Origin: Chalara sp. BL73
Lineage: Eukaryota > Ascomycota > Leotiomycetes > Helotiales
Reading direction: 5' to 3'
DNA length: 64,000 bases
Assembly: GCA_918026815.1 (NCBI GenBank)
Contig: CAKJVC010000168.1
Location: 248,001-312,000 of the forward strand
Of the stretch, positions 1-11,357 are shown in pieces. Position numbers and translations under genes: made by a program. Below the pieces are notes generated by a model. It had not been told where the DNA came from. It saw nothing but the letters and a program-made list of their open reading frames with translations, and did no database searches. Positions within the stretch are counted from its first letter, which is position 1; every line of letters starts with the position of its first letter.

Positions 1-53
1 CTACTCGCTGCTAAAACAACTGCTACTACTTTTTTTACAATTCCGATTTTTTC

Positions 54-56
<3 letters not shown>

Positions 57-105
<49 letters not shown>

Positions 106-122
106 CTTTTTTTTTTTTTTTT
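57..122 (+). repeat. Long T homopolymer tract in gypsy family 1
   Basis: The run is T from 57 to 122, broken by a single C at 106. It corresponds to the uninterrupted A run at 12312-12407 in the opposite-orientation copy, so the tract belongs to the element and lies about 1 kb upstream of its 3' LTR. Confidence 0.85.
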
Positions 123-1076
123 AAAAGCAAACTTTTTTTTATTGTTATTTTTTTTGTTTTTTTTTTTGTTTTTGTTTTTGCTAATACCGGCTTAACTAAA
201 TTAAATCGACTATAAGTCGAAAAAAATTCGATTACTTACTACTACTCGCTGCAATTTAACTAACTTTCGCAAAAAAAAATTAGTTTTTTTAGCTTTTGTA
301 AAAAAAGCTAAAAAAACCGCTTTTATTTTTTTAAAGTAAACTTATTAACAAAACAAAATTATCAAACAATTTTTAATTTCCGAAAAAACTTGAACAATAA
401 CTTTACGAAAGCGCTTTTTGCGGTCGTTAAAGCCGAAACGTTTTTAAAACAAACGCGACTAGCGTGCAAAACGACTATTACAACAACAGAAAACAGTCGG
501 CAGTTAGCCGAAATTAAATCGAAAAAGTATCGAAACTACAAAATACTTATAAAAAAACATTTAGTTTTAAAGCTGTAACAGCGAAAGTATTTAATACTGC
601 TTTTTTTATTAAAAAAACAACAAACTTCAAACTTAAAGTTTGCAATTTTCGCGCAACGAAAACAAACGAAAATAGCCGAAACCGAAACAAAAACAAAACG
701 CGAAACAAATATAGTAGTAATAGTAGTAATAGTAGTAGTAATAGTGTTAGTAATAGTATTGCAAAAAAAAAAAAAAAACGCAGCTAAGCAAAAAAAAAGC
801 GCTTATTTATAAACTGAAATTCGATTATTACTTATTTTTATTTATAACTAAAAAGCTATTGTTACTGTTATTTATTTATTTTAAAAATATTGTTAATTGT
901 TTTTATTGTACTTAGTTTTCGCTTTTTATTGTACTTAAGTTGTTATTTGCTACAAGCTTTTTCCGGCTTACTTTCAATTGCTTTATAAACTAGTTACAAT
1001 ACTAAGCTACAATACTCGCGCTTAAAGTTTACAATACTAGTATAAACGTCGAAATAACGTTTTAAAAAAAAAGCAA

Positions 1077-1279
1077 TGTTAAGCGCCAAGATATTACGTG
1101 CTAAAAAGCACTGAAAAAAGCTCGGTAAAAGCACTGAAACTTAGTATATATAAGCACGTAAAAAGTCGCTAGAAGTTCGGAAAGTATAAGTAAAAAATTC
1201 GGGACGTAGTAAAAAAAGTAAAAATTAGTTTTGGTATTAATTGCAGTTGACTTGTGCCACTCTACTCTAGCACTTTACA
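1077..1279 (+). repeat. LTR of gypsy family 1 (203 bp, 3' LTR)
   Basis: It starts with TG and ends with CA, and aligns with the LTRs at 2567-2769, 11155-11357 and 17775-17977, all 203 bp. In this orientation a TATA-like stretch (TATAAGTA near 1186-1194) precedes a conserved block around GGGACGTAGTA. It is strongly mutated throughout. Confidence 0.85.
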
Positions 1280-2769
1280 ATAATACTACGTTTACTTTTT
1301 ATGCCGATACCGATAAAAATATAATTCGTTTTATTTAAAATGCTTTTTGTGTTTTTTTAAGTATTTTTTGCTGTAAAACATTAAGTCGATGTTTTTAATT
1401 CGACTATAAACGTAAAAGCATTAATACTTTTTCGCAAGTTTTTTGTAGCTTTTTTATTTAAGCTACTAAAATTGCTAATAATTTTTTTAGCGTTTTTTAT
1501 TTTTCGAATTAAAAATATTATCGTTTTTCGGCTTTTAAAAAGATTTTTATAGCGCAATATATTTGTTTTTAAATTATTTTTAAACTTTTCAAATAACGTA
1601 CATTAACAGTACGTATTATTTACGATTTTTAGTTTTTTTTTAAACGTTTTTAAATGTATTGCAAAAGCTTTTACCGACTAGTTTTTTCGCTGTTTAGCGT
1701 TTTTTAATTTGCTAGCTGCGTTTAGTTTTCGATTGTTTTTATTTATAAGTAAATTATAAAAAAAAACTACAAACTTTTTTTATATAGTATTACTAATTTT
1801 TATTTTCGATTTATAGCTGTTTTATTTTCGTTTTGTTATTATATCGAAAACGAAAATACAATAGTTTATTTTTTACGTATTATTAATAAAATAGTAATTT
1901 TCGTTTATTTTAAAATAGCGTTTTACAGCTAAAACAAAAAACTGTACTTTTAATAAAGTTTTTTTTTTAAAATTAAATTTTTTTATTTATTTTAGTATTA
2001 ATTGTTAAAAAAATAACTAGCGTTTAACTTTTTTTTAAATTTTTGTTTTGTTCGAAAACGTTTTACCGGTATACTAACAACGTTTCGTTTTAGTTTTTTT
2101 TTTAGCTAGTTTTTAGCTTTTTTTAAAATTACTTAAATTACGCAATTGCTTTTTTAAGATTTTTTGTTGTTTTTTGACTTTTTTAAGTTTTTTAGCAGCG
2201 TTGTTTAACTTTGCAAGTTTTTGCTTTTTGTATTGTTTCGTTTAACGTATTTTTTTTTAAAGTTTTATTATAACAAATAGTTCGCAAATTAATGTATTTT
2301 GTATATTTATAACAACGTCGTTTTTTTGCCGTTTTTAAAACGTTTTGTTTTCGATTTTTTTTAAGTGTTAACTTTTTTTAAATTTTTTGCATATACAAAT
2401 TGTATTAAATAAATCAATATTTAAGTTTTTTATAAAAAACCGAATAATAAGTCGACAAGTTGTAAAAGCAAATTTAGTTGCTTTTTTTTTTTTTCGACAC
2501 TATAACATTTTTAGTGCAATACTTTTCTGACTCGTGCTGAATTATACTTCGTGAAAAAAAATAAAATGTAAAATGCTGAAGTAAAATAGTACAAGTCAAC
2601 TGCAATTAATACGAAAACTAATTTTTACTTTTTTTACTACGTCCCGAGTTTTTTACTTATACCCTCCGAACCCCTGGCGACTCCTTACGTGCCTATACAT
2701 GCCAAGCCTCAGTGCCTTTACCGAGCCCCTCTCAGTGCCCCTTAGCACGTGACATCCTGGCGCCTGACA
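1280..2769 (-). mobile_element. 5' part of a second family-1 gypsy element (gag region plus 5' LTR)
   Basis: It matches 16485-17977, the 5' LTR and gag region of the complete minus-strand element. The piece begins abruptly at 1280 beside the LTR of the + strand element, so it looks like a target interrupted by that insertion. No open gag frame remains. The last ~120 bases before 2769 regain normal base composition. Confidence 0.75.
2567..2769 (-). repeat. LTR of gypsy family 1 (203 bp, 5' LTR)
   Basis: It runs from TGTAAAATGC to CTGACA. The left ~80 bases are AT-rich and mutated, whereas the right ~120 bases keep many C and G bases, so the mutation load changes inside the LTR. Unique host-like DNA starts at 2770. 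Confidence 0.85.
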
Positions 2770-5158
2770 TTAAAGTACTAAAAATACAAAAACATAAAAA
2801 ACAACTGTAGAAAATAAAACCAGGCTTTTATATAAGCGACTCTGACTCTCCCCTGTATTGGGTCTGAAACCCCTCATACCCTAATCGTCACCCCTTGCTC
2901 CTGTATCATGACCTCCGTGCCGTGCCTTGGGCATACCGATTGTTACACTTAGGGCTACATATAAAATCTGCAGCTGCGACTAAAGGGTGCCTCATCTGGA
3001 TCTGTTCTCTACCTATAACCTAAGAGGCTCTCCGGTATGTGCTTAATCCAGCTCCTTTGGCCAGGGCAAAGGCATTAAGCCCCATGATCCCCGCTTGCTT
3101 CATTCCATGCTCAACCAGCGCTGCTGCAATCTCTTACCCCGATGATCAGAATGCGCTGCTAGATAATTAAGTTCTTTAGTTATCGGTGATGTCACATAGC
3201 CTCTCATGGGCCACATTGGCTAGCCTGCGCTTTGGAATGATTGGAGATATATCTAGGGTTCTTGGATCTCTCGGGCAGGATTCAGCATATATAGCCTACA
3301 ATGTGAAACGGCCAGCCCTATTGGCCAGATTTGGCCTAGTCGTTCTTGGCATCAGGACCCCTATTTTCTTCACTCTAGATAGTTGATTCTATTAGCTCTA
3401 CAATCAATATCATATGCCTTATTCTACAACCTATTCTGTGATACAATTATCTTCTATCACGCCGTTTCACATACAACGACAATGGTCTCTTGGTAGCTTC
3501 CGGTGTCTTCGCCAACCAATACCTGCTAGGAGATTATGCAGAATTGGAAGGGTCTCCTGAAAAGTAACAAAACCCCCTTCGACCAGTTCTCGCTGCAGGT
3601 TTTAAAAAATCGATCTGACTGGAAGCCACGCACTTTGAGTGTGTCCCATGAGGCACATGTAAGATAACCTCCGAGCTTCCCAATCTCTCCTCAAGAGAGT
3701 AGAATTCCAATATAAAAATAAGCCGTACAACATCTCTCCAAGTCCAGCCCACGCTAGAACCCAGCTTGAATCTGTCACAGCCGATGTCAAGCACGAACAT
3801 GTATGATTAGATTACTTCCGTAGGATCGTGTGGTTTCTAACCATCAAATCACGGTTGGCTGGCAGCAAGATGGTATGCCATTCTCAACCTAAAAATTATG
3901 CGCTATCTTGTATGAAACTGAATACGTGAAAATTGTGTAGTGGTTTACGTACAGCCGTCTCTTGATAGCATGCCTCTCTACCACCTTCTTAACTTCGAAA
4001 TCTAGTCCACAACTTACTGTCACAGGTCATCCAGCAATATGAACGTTTCGTGAACAGATGTGCATGGGATAGACCGGTGTTGAGTGAAAGATGACCCGAC
4101 TTGGCAAAATGCCTTCTGGCTCGCGAGCTGAGACTTTGAGAATCCATAGAAGGGAATGGCCATGTAATATTTGGCAAGGCAGAATTGAAACGGAAGCTCG
4201 ATGAATTAATTGCTTGAGTGGACCGGCCAAAGTCAAAAGTCGTGAAGCTGGTATTAGATTAGGCTATATTTATCTCGTGCGCCTTTGTCTTGGCTCACTA
4301 AACGCTGGTACAGGAAGACTATCGATGAGTGAGTCGGAAGATGAAAGAATAAGAAAGAGGATCATCCAAGTCTGTACCTGTACCTGTACCATATATGATA
4401 TATCTCAATCAGATCATCTAAGGCTCGACTATTGGGTACTGTTAAGGCATAACTACCTGCCTTACCATTTTCAGGTGGAGTCAGCAACAGCGGAATGGGA
4501 CAGCAAGTGATCATGGGGGACAAGCCATGCCAAGCGGCTAAGGTTGGCGGAAAGCATGACTACTGTGTTGAATGTCGAATGGGGGAGGATGAGTGGGGCT
4601 TGTTCCTTGCAACCGCCTGTTAACAGGCGACTTCCAACTAACAATTCTGAATTCCCTATTCCGCTGGCCGCCCGGGCAGCTCACCAGAGACTTAACTCAA
4701 GTCAGGCTAGGCACCTACTTCATGGTTCTGTTAGTAATTGCCGAGGGTCTCCCAGCTCCTTCAGATTCCGCTCCGAAGCTGTGACTGTTCACTCGTTCTT
4801 CTTACTGGCCGACCCATGAATGGTCACCATTGTCAAGGCCAACATTCGATGATCCTTCGGTTGGTTCTCTGTGAGTCTGGGAGCCTATCGTTCGACTGAA
4901 TATTGAAGTCAGTGCTATAAGTACAAAGGCTCTTCCACTTTCGTTTTGTATCATGTTCCTACTCCCTATTCCTCCGGTCTGAGTTACTAGGTCTAGTCAT
5001 CCTCCAGGAGCGAATAGCTTCATTCGCTCAAACAAAGGAACTATTCCTGCAGCTGTCCATAGCACAGCTGTTTGGGTTAACTGGATTAACTGGAGGCAGG
5101 CTACGCTTCTATTTGAAAGGGTATCATCAATTTCCAGCCAAACTGTAGACTTACCAAG
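2770..5158. other. Intergenic DNA of normal composition, no recognisable gene
   Basis: Only short frames (up to ~98 codons) occur on either strand and none shows a known domain, signal peptide or consistent codon use. The AT bias of the neighbouring element ends here. The right end is the promoter side of the aspartic protease gene, with a TATAAG at about 4915, roughly 240 bases before its ATG. I see no repeat structure. Confidence 0.5.
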
Positions 5159-6814
5159 ATGCAGCCGCGAACCATATCTGCCATATTTAGCCTCATAACA
5201 TTCAGCACTTCCGCCTTGGCTGCAATGAAATTAAGCATCTCCAAGAACCCCAGGCGCCCAATCGCACAAGCTAATCGCCAAGTGCGGGCACGAGCAAGTG
5301 TTTTGGAAGTCTTGGGGAACAACTTCACGGGACAAAGCTACATGGCGACCGTGTCAGTGGGAACGCCTCCTCAAGACGTTGCACTAGCTATAGATACTGG
5401 TAGCAGCGATACTTGGGTATTATCCACAAAAACAGATCTTTGCGTGGACAAACAATACCAGGCGGAGGAGGAGACCGGATGTCAAACACCATGTAAGTGT
5501 CGGCTCGACATTTTATAGCAGATTGGCTGACGCGGGCTAGATAATCCGGACGACTCTTCTACGTATAGATTGGCAGTGAAGAATGGTTTCCACATCACAT
5601 ACGGGGACGGCTCAGGTGTCGACGGTGACTACTTCACAGATGATTTCACAATTGGGGATGTGTCAATCAAAGGGCTCCAGATGGGCATTGCTCAAAACGC
5701 AAATTTGACACAAGGGCTATTAGGCATCGGATACACTTTAAATGAGGCCTCGAACTATGATGATCCCTTCACAATCAAAGACGAAGCATTCGTATACCCT
5801 AATATAATTGATGCGATGGTTAGCCAGAAACTGATAAGTACCAACGCCTACAGTCTTTATCTAGATGATCTGGACTCCTCCTCAGGCTCTATAATTTTCG
5901 GTGGACTCGATGCAGACAAGTTTCAGGGACTATTGATTGAGATGCCAGTTGTCCCGCGGCGGCTACGGAACGGCACCACTGTTTACGCAGAATTGGGTGT
6001 GGCAATGACTTCATTTGCTGTATCGGATTCAGTCGCTAAGACTAGCGATACTCTGACCACAAGTAGTTTTGAAGAATCGGTCATTCTTGATTCTGGTACT
6101 GCACTCACCTATCTTCCTGAGGTGCTTGCCACCGCGATATACACCAAGCTGAATGCATATGACGACTCTTGGTGCATCTACTACGGCTGCAGCGGTCTTA
6201 TCTACGCCGACTGCGACATAATAGAAAATTCCCCAGGTCTAACATTGGATTTCAAATTTGGAAACTCCAGCGTTATTCGTGTCCCGGCCAGAGAAATGAT
6301 TCTCATTCCAGAGAAGCTAGGCATAGACCTGACCGGGTACATACCAAGCGATATTTCTTTCAGCAACGTCTGTATCCTAGGAATTATGAGCGCTAGTGAA
6401 GAGCCTTACATTCTTGGAGAAACCTTTCTCCGCTCAGCTTACGTTGTGTATGACCTGAAAAATCATCTTATTGCGCTTGCCCAGACAAATTTTGATTCGA
6501 CAACAAGTAGTATAATTGACTTTGAGGCTACACAGACGGCAATACCTCTAATTAGTGGAGTAGCAAGCGTACCGCCGATCACGGAGACAGGCACAGGTAG
6601 GCCTGGAGGAAAGACCACCACAGTCAGAAGTGTGACTTCTGCCCGAACTCGAACTACCGGTCTGAGCACTGGAACTGCGACACAGGGTCCATTTGTCACT
6701 CAGGTTTCTTCTGGGGCAGTCTCAAATACACTTGCTTTGGATCTGATTGAGCTCCTGTTTGTTGCAAGCTCGACTATACTTGCGTTTCTAGGTGGACGCT
6801 GGTTACTTATGTAA
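5159..6814 (+). CDS. GPI-anchored aspartic protease (yapsin/OpsB-like)
   Basis: Two exons, 5159-5492 and 5541-6814, with a 48-bp GT-AG intron, give 535 residues. The frame is continuous across the junction. A signal peptide (residues 1-21, ending STSALA) is followed by a short basic propeptide. Both catalytic aspartates of the pepsin (A1) fold are present: DTGSSDTW near residue 78 and DSGTALTYLP near residue 310. The Tyr flap is probably the TYGDGSG region. A Ser/Thr-rich stretch (about 450-510) precedes a hydrophobic C-terminus ending WLLM, the layout of a GPI-anchor signal. The product should be a cell-surface or periplasmic endopeptidase processing wall or secreted proteins; substrate is unknown. 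The gene is intact and free of the mutation seen in nearby repeats. Confidence 0.92.
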
Positions 6815-7165
6815 GCTGCCTTGCACTGCGCTTGTTCTGTTATAAACGGCAAATCGTTTCCTTGGTATCCAGATGCCCATGATTGGATTGACTGGTGGTG
6901 ATGTACAAAGAATAGCTTATCAATGTTTAATGGAAAACACTATGCAAGTGGAGCTCGACACTGGATCGTCTTGTGGAGGGAACCCTAACATGATTCAACA
7001 AATAAATTATGGTATCTATATCCATAGCCGAGAATGATCACCTATTATGTCCCGTCAAATAAACAGGTTTGTTGGTCACGTGTATTAACTAGCTGTTTCG
7101 CTAGAGAACGGCGTAACTTCCCTGGATAAGTTCAATTAGCTATCTAAATTGCCTTTGCAGCTATA
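6815..7165. other. Protease 3' flank, spacer
   Basis: Presumed 3' UTR and spacer. A 31-codon frame at 6942-7037 contains the string LDTGSS, which resembles an aspartic-protease active site, but nothing around it supports a gene. Confidence 0.4.
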
Positions 7166-7315
7166 CAGTAAAAGTGTCGGACCCCTTGCTAGCGTGACCG
7201 TATATACGCAGTTTCAGGGGGAGTAAAAATGCGCACATTAAAAACCGCCGCCCTGAAACTGCGTATATACAGTCACGCTAGCAAGGGGGTCCGACCCTTT
7301 TTTTGCACCTTACTG
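7166..7315. mobile_element. 150-bp hairpin MITE (pogo/Fot1-like, TA duplication)
   Basis: The element is flanked by TA (7164-7165 and 7316-7317). Its ends read CAGTAA inward on both sides, and an inner inverted repeat of ~45 bases (around 7176-7225 and 7250-7295) would fold into a long hairpin. The inner block with GCTAGCGTGA and GTTTCAGGG recurs in the 149-bp element at 53913-54061, so the two are one family. No coding capacity. TA duplication and CAGT ends fit non-autonomous Tc1/mariner-pogo relatives; that assignment is inference. Confidence 0.75.
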
Positions 7316-7603
7316 TACCTCGTAGCCTCCAAGCTATACTCAGACGCCTTTCTTATGCAGTTGAGATGAACCTCGGTCGCATTTTTACAATATAACTCTA
7401 AACTTTTCCTAATGCGTCTCGGCTTGAGGTCTCTCCTTCGCCTCTGCGTTGGACCGCTGAACCCCCTTGGTCTTCGTTTTTGGCCCAACTCTACATATCC
7501 GAGGAAACACGTCAAGATAGACGACGAAGAACAGCAATCTGAAGGGTTCAGTGGTCCTACTATCCCCTGGGCCTGTCCCAGGCTGGTTTTATTCAAACTC
7601 AAA

Positions 7604-8332
7604 ATGCTGTTGTTTGGACCTCTGTTATTTTTTATCCTGCTTCTTTTCATCGCATATGTAATTTACAAGCCACCTGAATTTGTTATCAATTTCCTGCAGT
7701 GGAAATATCCAGACGTCTTATTCCAAGTTCCCGTCCCTCCCACCCAACGCGTAGTGGCTCTCACCATGGACGATGCTCCCTCAACAGAAACTGCAAAGAT
7801 ATTGGATCTACTCAAATCGCATAGGGCGAAGGCAACGTTCTTTGTTATCGGCAGTCAGATTGCGTCTCATCCGGGTCTTCTACAAAGAATACACAATGAC
7901 GGCCATGAAATTGGCAATCATGCATGGAGAGATGAGCCAAGTGTCAATCTACCTCTTGCGGAGCTTCAGCGACAGGTAAAGAAAGTTGAGGAGTTGTTAC
8001 CAGCCAATTCGAATGGTTCTAAATATTTTCGCCCCGGGTCAGGATTCTTTAGTAAGAATCTGTTAGAGAATGTGAAAAGTCTCGGCTACAGAATTGTACT
8101 AGGAGGCATATATCCCCATGATCCACAGATCCGGAGCCCAGAGATCAATGCCCGACATGTCCTAAGCATGGTGAGACCCGGTGGAATAATTATTATGCAT
8201 GATAGAAGATCATACTCAGCACAGCAATTGGAGCTTGTGCTTAAAGGGCTGGCTGCTAGGAATTGGAGAATAGAATCTATCGGCGGGTTATTGGAATTGG
8301 GGGAGGGTCGCAAAAGAGCGAAGATTGGATGA
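7604..8332 (+). CDS. Membrane-anchored polysaccharide deacetylase (NodB/CE4 family)
   Basis: Single exon, 242 residues. I chose the ATG at 7604 because it places a hydrophobic anchor (residues 1-22) at the very N-terminus; the frame extends upstream but without domain content. NodB motifs in order: TMDDAPS (residues ~50-56, motif 1, second Asp shifted from the usual TFDDGP), HEIGNHAW (motif 2, metal-binding H-x3-H), RPGSGFF (motif 3) and IIMHDRR (motif 5). The family removes N- or O-acetyl groups from chitin, chitosan or related glycans. Location is likely the ER/Golgi or cell surface through the N-terminal anchor. Substrate cannot be decided from sequence. Confidence 0.88.
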   Translation: MLLFGPLLFFILLLFIAYVIYKPPEFVINFLQWKYPDVLFQVPVPPTQRVVALTMDDAPSTETAKILDLLKSHRAKATFFVIGSQIASHPGLLQRIHNDGHEIGNHAWRDEPSVNLPLAELQRQVKKVEELLPANSNGSKYFRPGSGFFSKNLLENVKSLGYRIVLGGIYPHDPQIRSPEINARHVLSMVRPGGIIIMHDRRSYSAQQLELVLKGLAARNWRIESIGGLLELGEGRKRAKIG

Positions 8333-8403
8333 TCCTTGGTTAGCTACCGTGATATTACAAGGTCATCTGAGTGCAGACGCTAGCTAGACCCACGTGCTGT
8401 GGA

Positions 8404-8650
8404 TGTCACGTCCCGTGCTCTGAAGCACACGCGACCTACATTAGCCGAGCTCTCCCAGCGCCTCGGGTATATATAGCCTGTTCTTCTCGAGCTTCTTTTC
8501 TTTCTTTAGCTACCCCTTTAACCGCCAGAGCGTTCTAACTCGCTTTGCGATCCTACAAGCCTGTTGGGGCGTAATATAGGTGCTTCAATACAAGAATACT
8601 AAACTAAGGAGGAAAGGTGTAGCTGTTTGTTTGTTTGTTTGTTTGTTCTA
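8404..8650 (+). repeat. Chimeric LTR relic
   Basis: It starts TGTCACG, and 8404-8512 resembles the reverse complement of the solo LTR at 26621-26794, including the TATATATAGCC block. From about 8550 it instead matches the reverse complement of the LTR at 9573-9763 (AAGCCTGTT, then GTGCTTCAATACAA). No matching CGTGACA end is found and a TTTG microsatellite follows (8626-8647). It is read here as a fused or recombined remnant of two related LTRs. Confidence 0.5.
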
Positions 8651-9111
8651 TTTTACGTCTTGGCGGGGGGTACGATGCAAGTGCTTTGCGAGTGCTAAGC
8701 AGGTGCTACATGGCCCCCTAAGCTTCGTAGTCGAAAAAAAGACGCTAAAAGAAGTGCTTTTAGTAAAGTGTGGTTTTTTGACTTTTAGTATATACAAACG
8801 AGCTTGCGGCCTTTTAGCCGTATATAAGCTACTCGAGCGTAGCGACGTAGCGCATAGGCTAAAAGAACTTAGCTCGCTCTGCGAGGCACGTGATTTATTT
8901 ATTATTGTAGTTAAAATTCGATACATAAATTTTAATAAAAAAAAAAATTTATAATTATAAGCAAAATAAATAGTTAAATAAATAGTTAAATAAGTATAGT
9001 AAAATAAATAGTAATATAAAAAGTAAATTATAAAAATTTCAATATTATTAAATTTTTGTTTTATTTATTATTTATACAAAAAAGTATAAAAGGCTAAAAC
9101 ACATTAAAATC

Positions 9112-9149
<38 letters not shown>
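9112..9149 (+). repeat. AAT microsatellite
   Basis: About twelve AAT units. The LINE copies in this window end in the same triplet repeat, so this could be the tail of a lost LINE, but no LINE sequence is recognisable beside it. Confidence 0.8.
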
Positions 9150-9420
9150 TTAGCTTAAAAATATTAGTTAAAATGTTAATAATAAATTTATGTAATTTAC
9201 CGAATTAAAATAGTTTATAAGTTTTTATTATTTACGTTTATTTAGCAATAAGCTTTATTTTAAAAAAATTTAAAAGTGTTATTAATACTACAAAAAATAT
9301 TTAATAACTATTACGCTTTTTGTATAATAATAAATTCTTTAATATTTAGTTTTTAAAACAAAACTTATATAATAACAAATTAAAACAACAAAATAATAGC
9401 AATAAACACTATTAATACAG

Positions 9421-9571
9421 AACTAAAAAGCTAAAAATCAAAAAACTAAAAACTAAAAATTAAAAACTAAAAATTAAAAACTAAAAATTAAACAACTAAA
9501 TAACTAAAAATTAAAAAATTAAAAACTAAAAATTGAAAACTAAAAATTGAAAACTAAAAATTAAAAACTAA
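9421..9571 (+). repeat. Tandem array of a ~12-base unit (AAACTAAAAATT)
   Basis: Roughly twelve imperfect copies with small length variation, ending exactly before the LTR that starts at 9573. Confidence 0.75.
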
Positions 9572-9572
9572 A

Positions 9573-9763
9573 TGTCACGCTCCTCAATATCGCACCAGAC
9601 GCCCATTGGTTCGCTTACCAGCTCGCCTATGTGGTCACGTGGTCATGGTCTTTATATCAAGAATGCCACAGCAACAGCTACACTTTTCCTTTTTAGTTTA
9701 GTATTTTTGTATTGAAGCACTTATTATACGCTTTAACAGGCTTATAAAATCGTAATCGTGACA
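9573..9763 (+). repeat. 5' LTR of an old gypsy element (191 bp)
   Basis: It begins TGTCACG and ends CGTGACA, a perfect 7-base inverted terminus. In + orientation a TTTATATC box near 9650 precedes a T-rich block, as in a promoter-bearing LTR. The gypsy-type coding remains that follow lie on the same strand, so this is taken as the 5' LTR. The matching 3' LTR is not in the window. Confidence 0.65.
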
Positions 9764-11154
9764 TTATACTAAATTTAACTAACTTTTATTTCTGCGAAAA
9801 AACCAAAACTACTTTTTTTTCGAGCGTGCAAAGCTTACGTTTAACGTATCGTTTTAGTACAACTCGAAAAACTTTTATTGTTACCGATTTACTGATTATT
9901 GATTACTAATACCGCTTATTTGCAATTTACTAAAATAACACGCTTTTTAAATAACGAAGTTTCAGCGTTTCGACTTAACAATAATTTACTTAACGATAAC
10001 TTTTTTAAAAGAATTTTTATAGCGTTCGGTTAACTAAATACAGTTTTAGAATTAACTCGATTTTTAAATTGCAGAACTTTTAAAAATATAACAAATTTAA
10101 GTATAAAAAGCTTGCTTGCAACTGCAAAGCAAACTAAGTATATAATAAAAAATTAAAAAACAAAAATTGTAAAATTAAAAAAACAAACAACAATTTTAGC
10201 CGTTACTATAGTTAACAATAAAGCGGTTATTGTACACTTAAAACGCTTTAAAGCTTTACTAACTGCAGTTAAAGTCGCTGCTAAACTAGTTTTATTAAAA
10301 AAGATTTTTGATTTTAACTTTTTAATAAATAGTACTAATTTTAAAAACTAGAAAATTTAAATTAAAAACAAATTTAAAGTTAATACTAACTATTTTGCTA
10401 TAAAACGAGCTAAAATAAGTTATTTATATAGTCGTACTAATAAGTTTGCAAGCATTTAAATACTAGTTTATATGCTTTTTCGATACTTAGCATTATACGC
10501 AAATACAATAGCAAAAGCAGTATTACTTTTTTTTATATTTTTGTTATTGATTTAACAATAAATTAACATTTTCAAAAAAAAGTGCTAATGCTCGCTATTA
10601 AACTAAAAAACAAAAATATAATACTAAACAAGAAATAAGCAGCTAACAGTAAAGTTTTTATTAATTGCGAAAACTATCGGTTAATATAGCTAAAAAATCG
10701 ATATGTTAATTAAACTTAAAATCGAATTATTACAGCTAAACAAAAAATTTTAATTATAAAGCTTAATTCGGTATATTAGCTAAATGCTACTCGACAAAAT
10801 TAGTTATACGAAAATTTCTGGAAATCGAAAAAGCTATTGCAACGGTCGAGCGTTAGCTTATAGCAAAAAAATTAATAAAAGCAATACAAAATAATAAAAA
10901 GCAAATTAAAAAACTAACGCTTTAAAACGATTTGTAAGCATTAGCTTATTTAATTTTTAAAGCAAAACCCGACTATCGACATTTGCAACGTTTTTGCTGT
11001 TGAATTTTATACTAGTTTACAGCGGAAAAAAAACGTGCTTTTTGTTATTAGTTTGTATAAAATCGACAAAATTCTAAAAAAACGCAAAATTGCTAAATTC
11101 GAATTTAACGAACAAGCTAAAAAAACAAAAATACAGTAATTGCGACGTATTTTG
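9764..11154 (+). mobile_element. Old Ty3/gypsy element, gag and start of pol (degenerate)
   Basis: Heavily mutated, no long open frame. Near 10990-11154 the + strand translation resembles the stretch just before a gypsy reverse transcriptase. The sequence resumes at 17978 after removal of the inserted element and one TTTTG copy: the join continues into a block like the conserved RPYDHKI region. That continuity shows the two parts are one element. Confidence 0.7.
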
Positions 11155-11357
11155 TGTAAAATGCTGAAATAAAGTGGCACAAGTCAACTGCAATTAATAC
11201 AAAAACTAATCTTTACTTTTTTTACTACGTCCCGAGTTTTTTACTTATACTTTCCGAACTTCTGGCGACTTTTTACGTGCTTATACATACTAAGCCTTAG
11301 TATTTTTACCAAGCTCTTTTCAGTGCTTTTTAGCACATGACATTTTGGCGCTTAACA
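11155..11357 (-). repeat. 3' LTR of the complete gypsy element
   Basis: TGTAAAATGC at the left end and CTTAACA at the right; preceded by TTTTG. Strongly mutated along its whole length, unlike the partner LTR at 17775-17977. Confidence 0.9.

Larger units (their letters stand above)
1..1279 (+). mobile_element. 3' part of a Ty3/gypsy element (family 1), left end outside window
   Basis: This stretch is the reverse complement of 11155-12500, the 3' end of the complete family-1 element at 11155-17977. Shared landmarks are a long T tract (57-122), a TAG/TAA-rich triplet tract near 715-760 and the 203-bp LTR at the right end. No intact reading frame survives. The heavy AT bias is consistent with RIP. 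The element runs off the left edge, so its 5' LTR and target duplication cannot be checked. Its right end abuts a piece of the same family in opposite orientation, which suggests nested insertion. Confidence 0.8.
8651..9572. other. AT-rich repetitive stretch with simple repeats
   Basis: No gene is supported. Composition becomes strongly AT-rich after about 8890. The stretch holds an AAT microsatellite near 9112-9149 and a 12-base tandem array at 9421-9571. Frames at 8580-8954 and 8648-8926 overlap on opposite strands and have no recognisable domain. Confidence 0.5.

Noticed and set aside
1..2700. AT-rich block considered as mitochondrial DNA inserted in the nucleus
   Set aside because: LTRs and gypsy-specific features explain it, and no mitochondrial gene is readable.
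3186..3386. 66-codon + strand frame in the spacer
   Set aside because: No domain, no intron/exon context and no support from neighbours.
9421..9571. Tandem array considered as a CRISPR-like or centromere-like repeat
   Set aside because: Unit is 12 bases without spacers, short, and ends at an LTR; it is a simple minisatellite.
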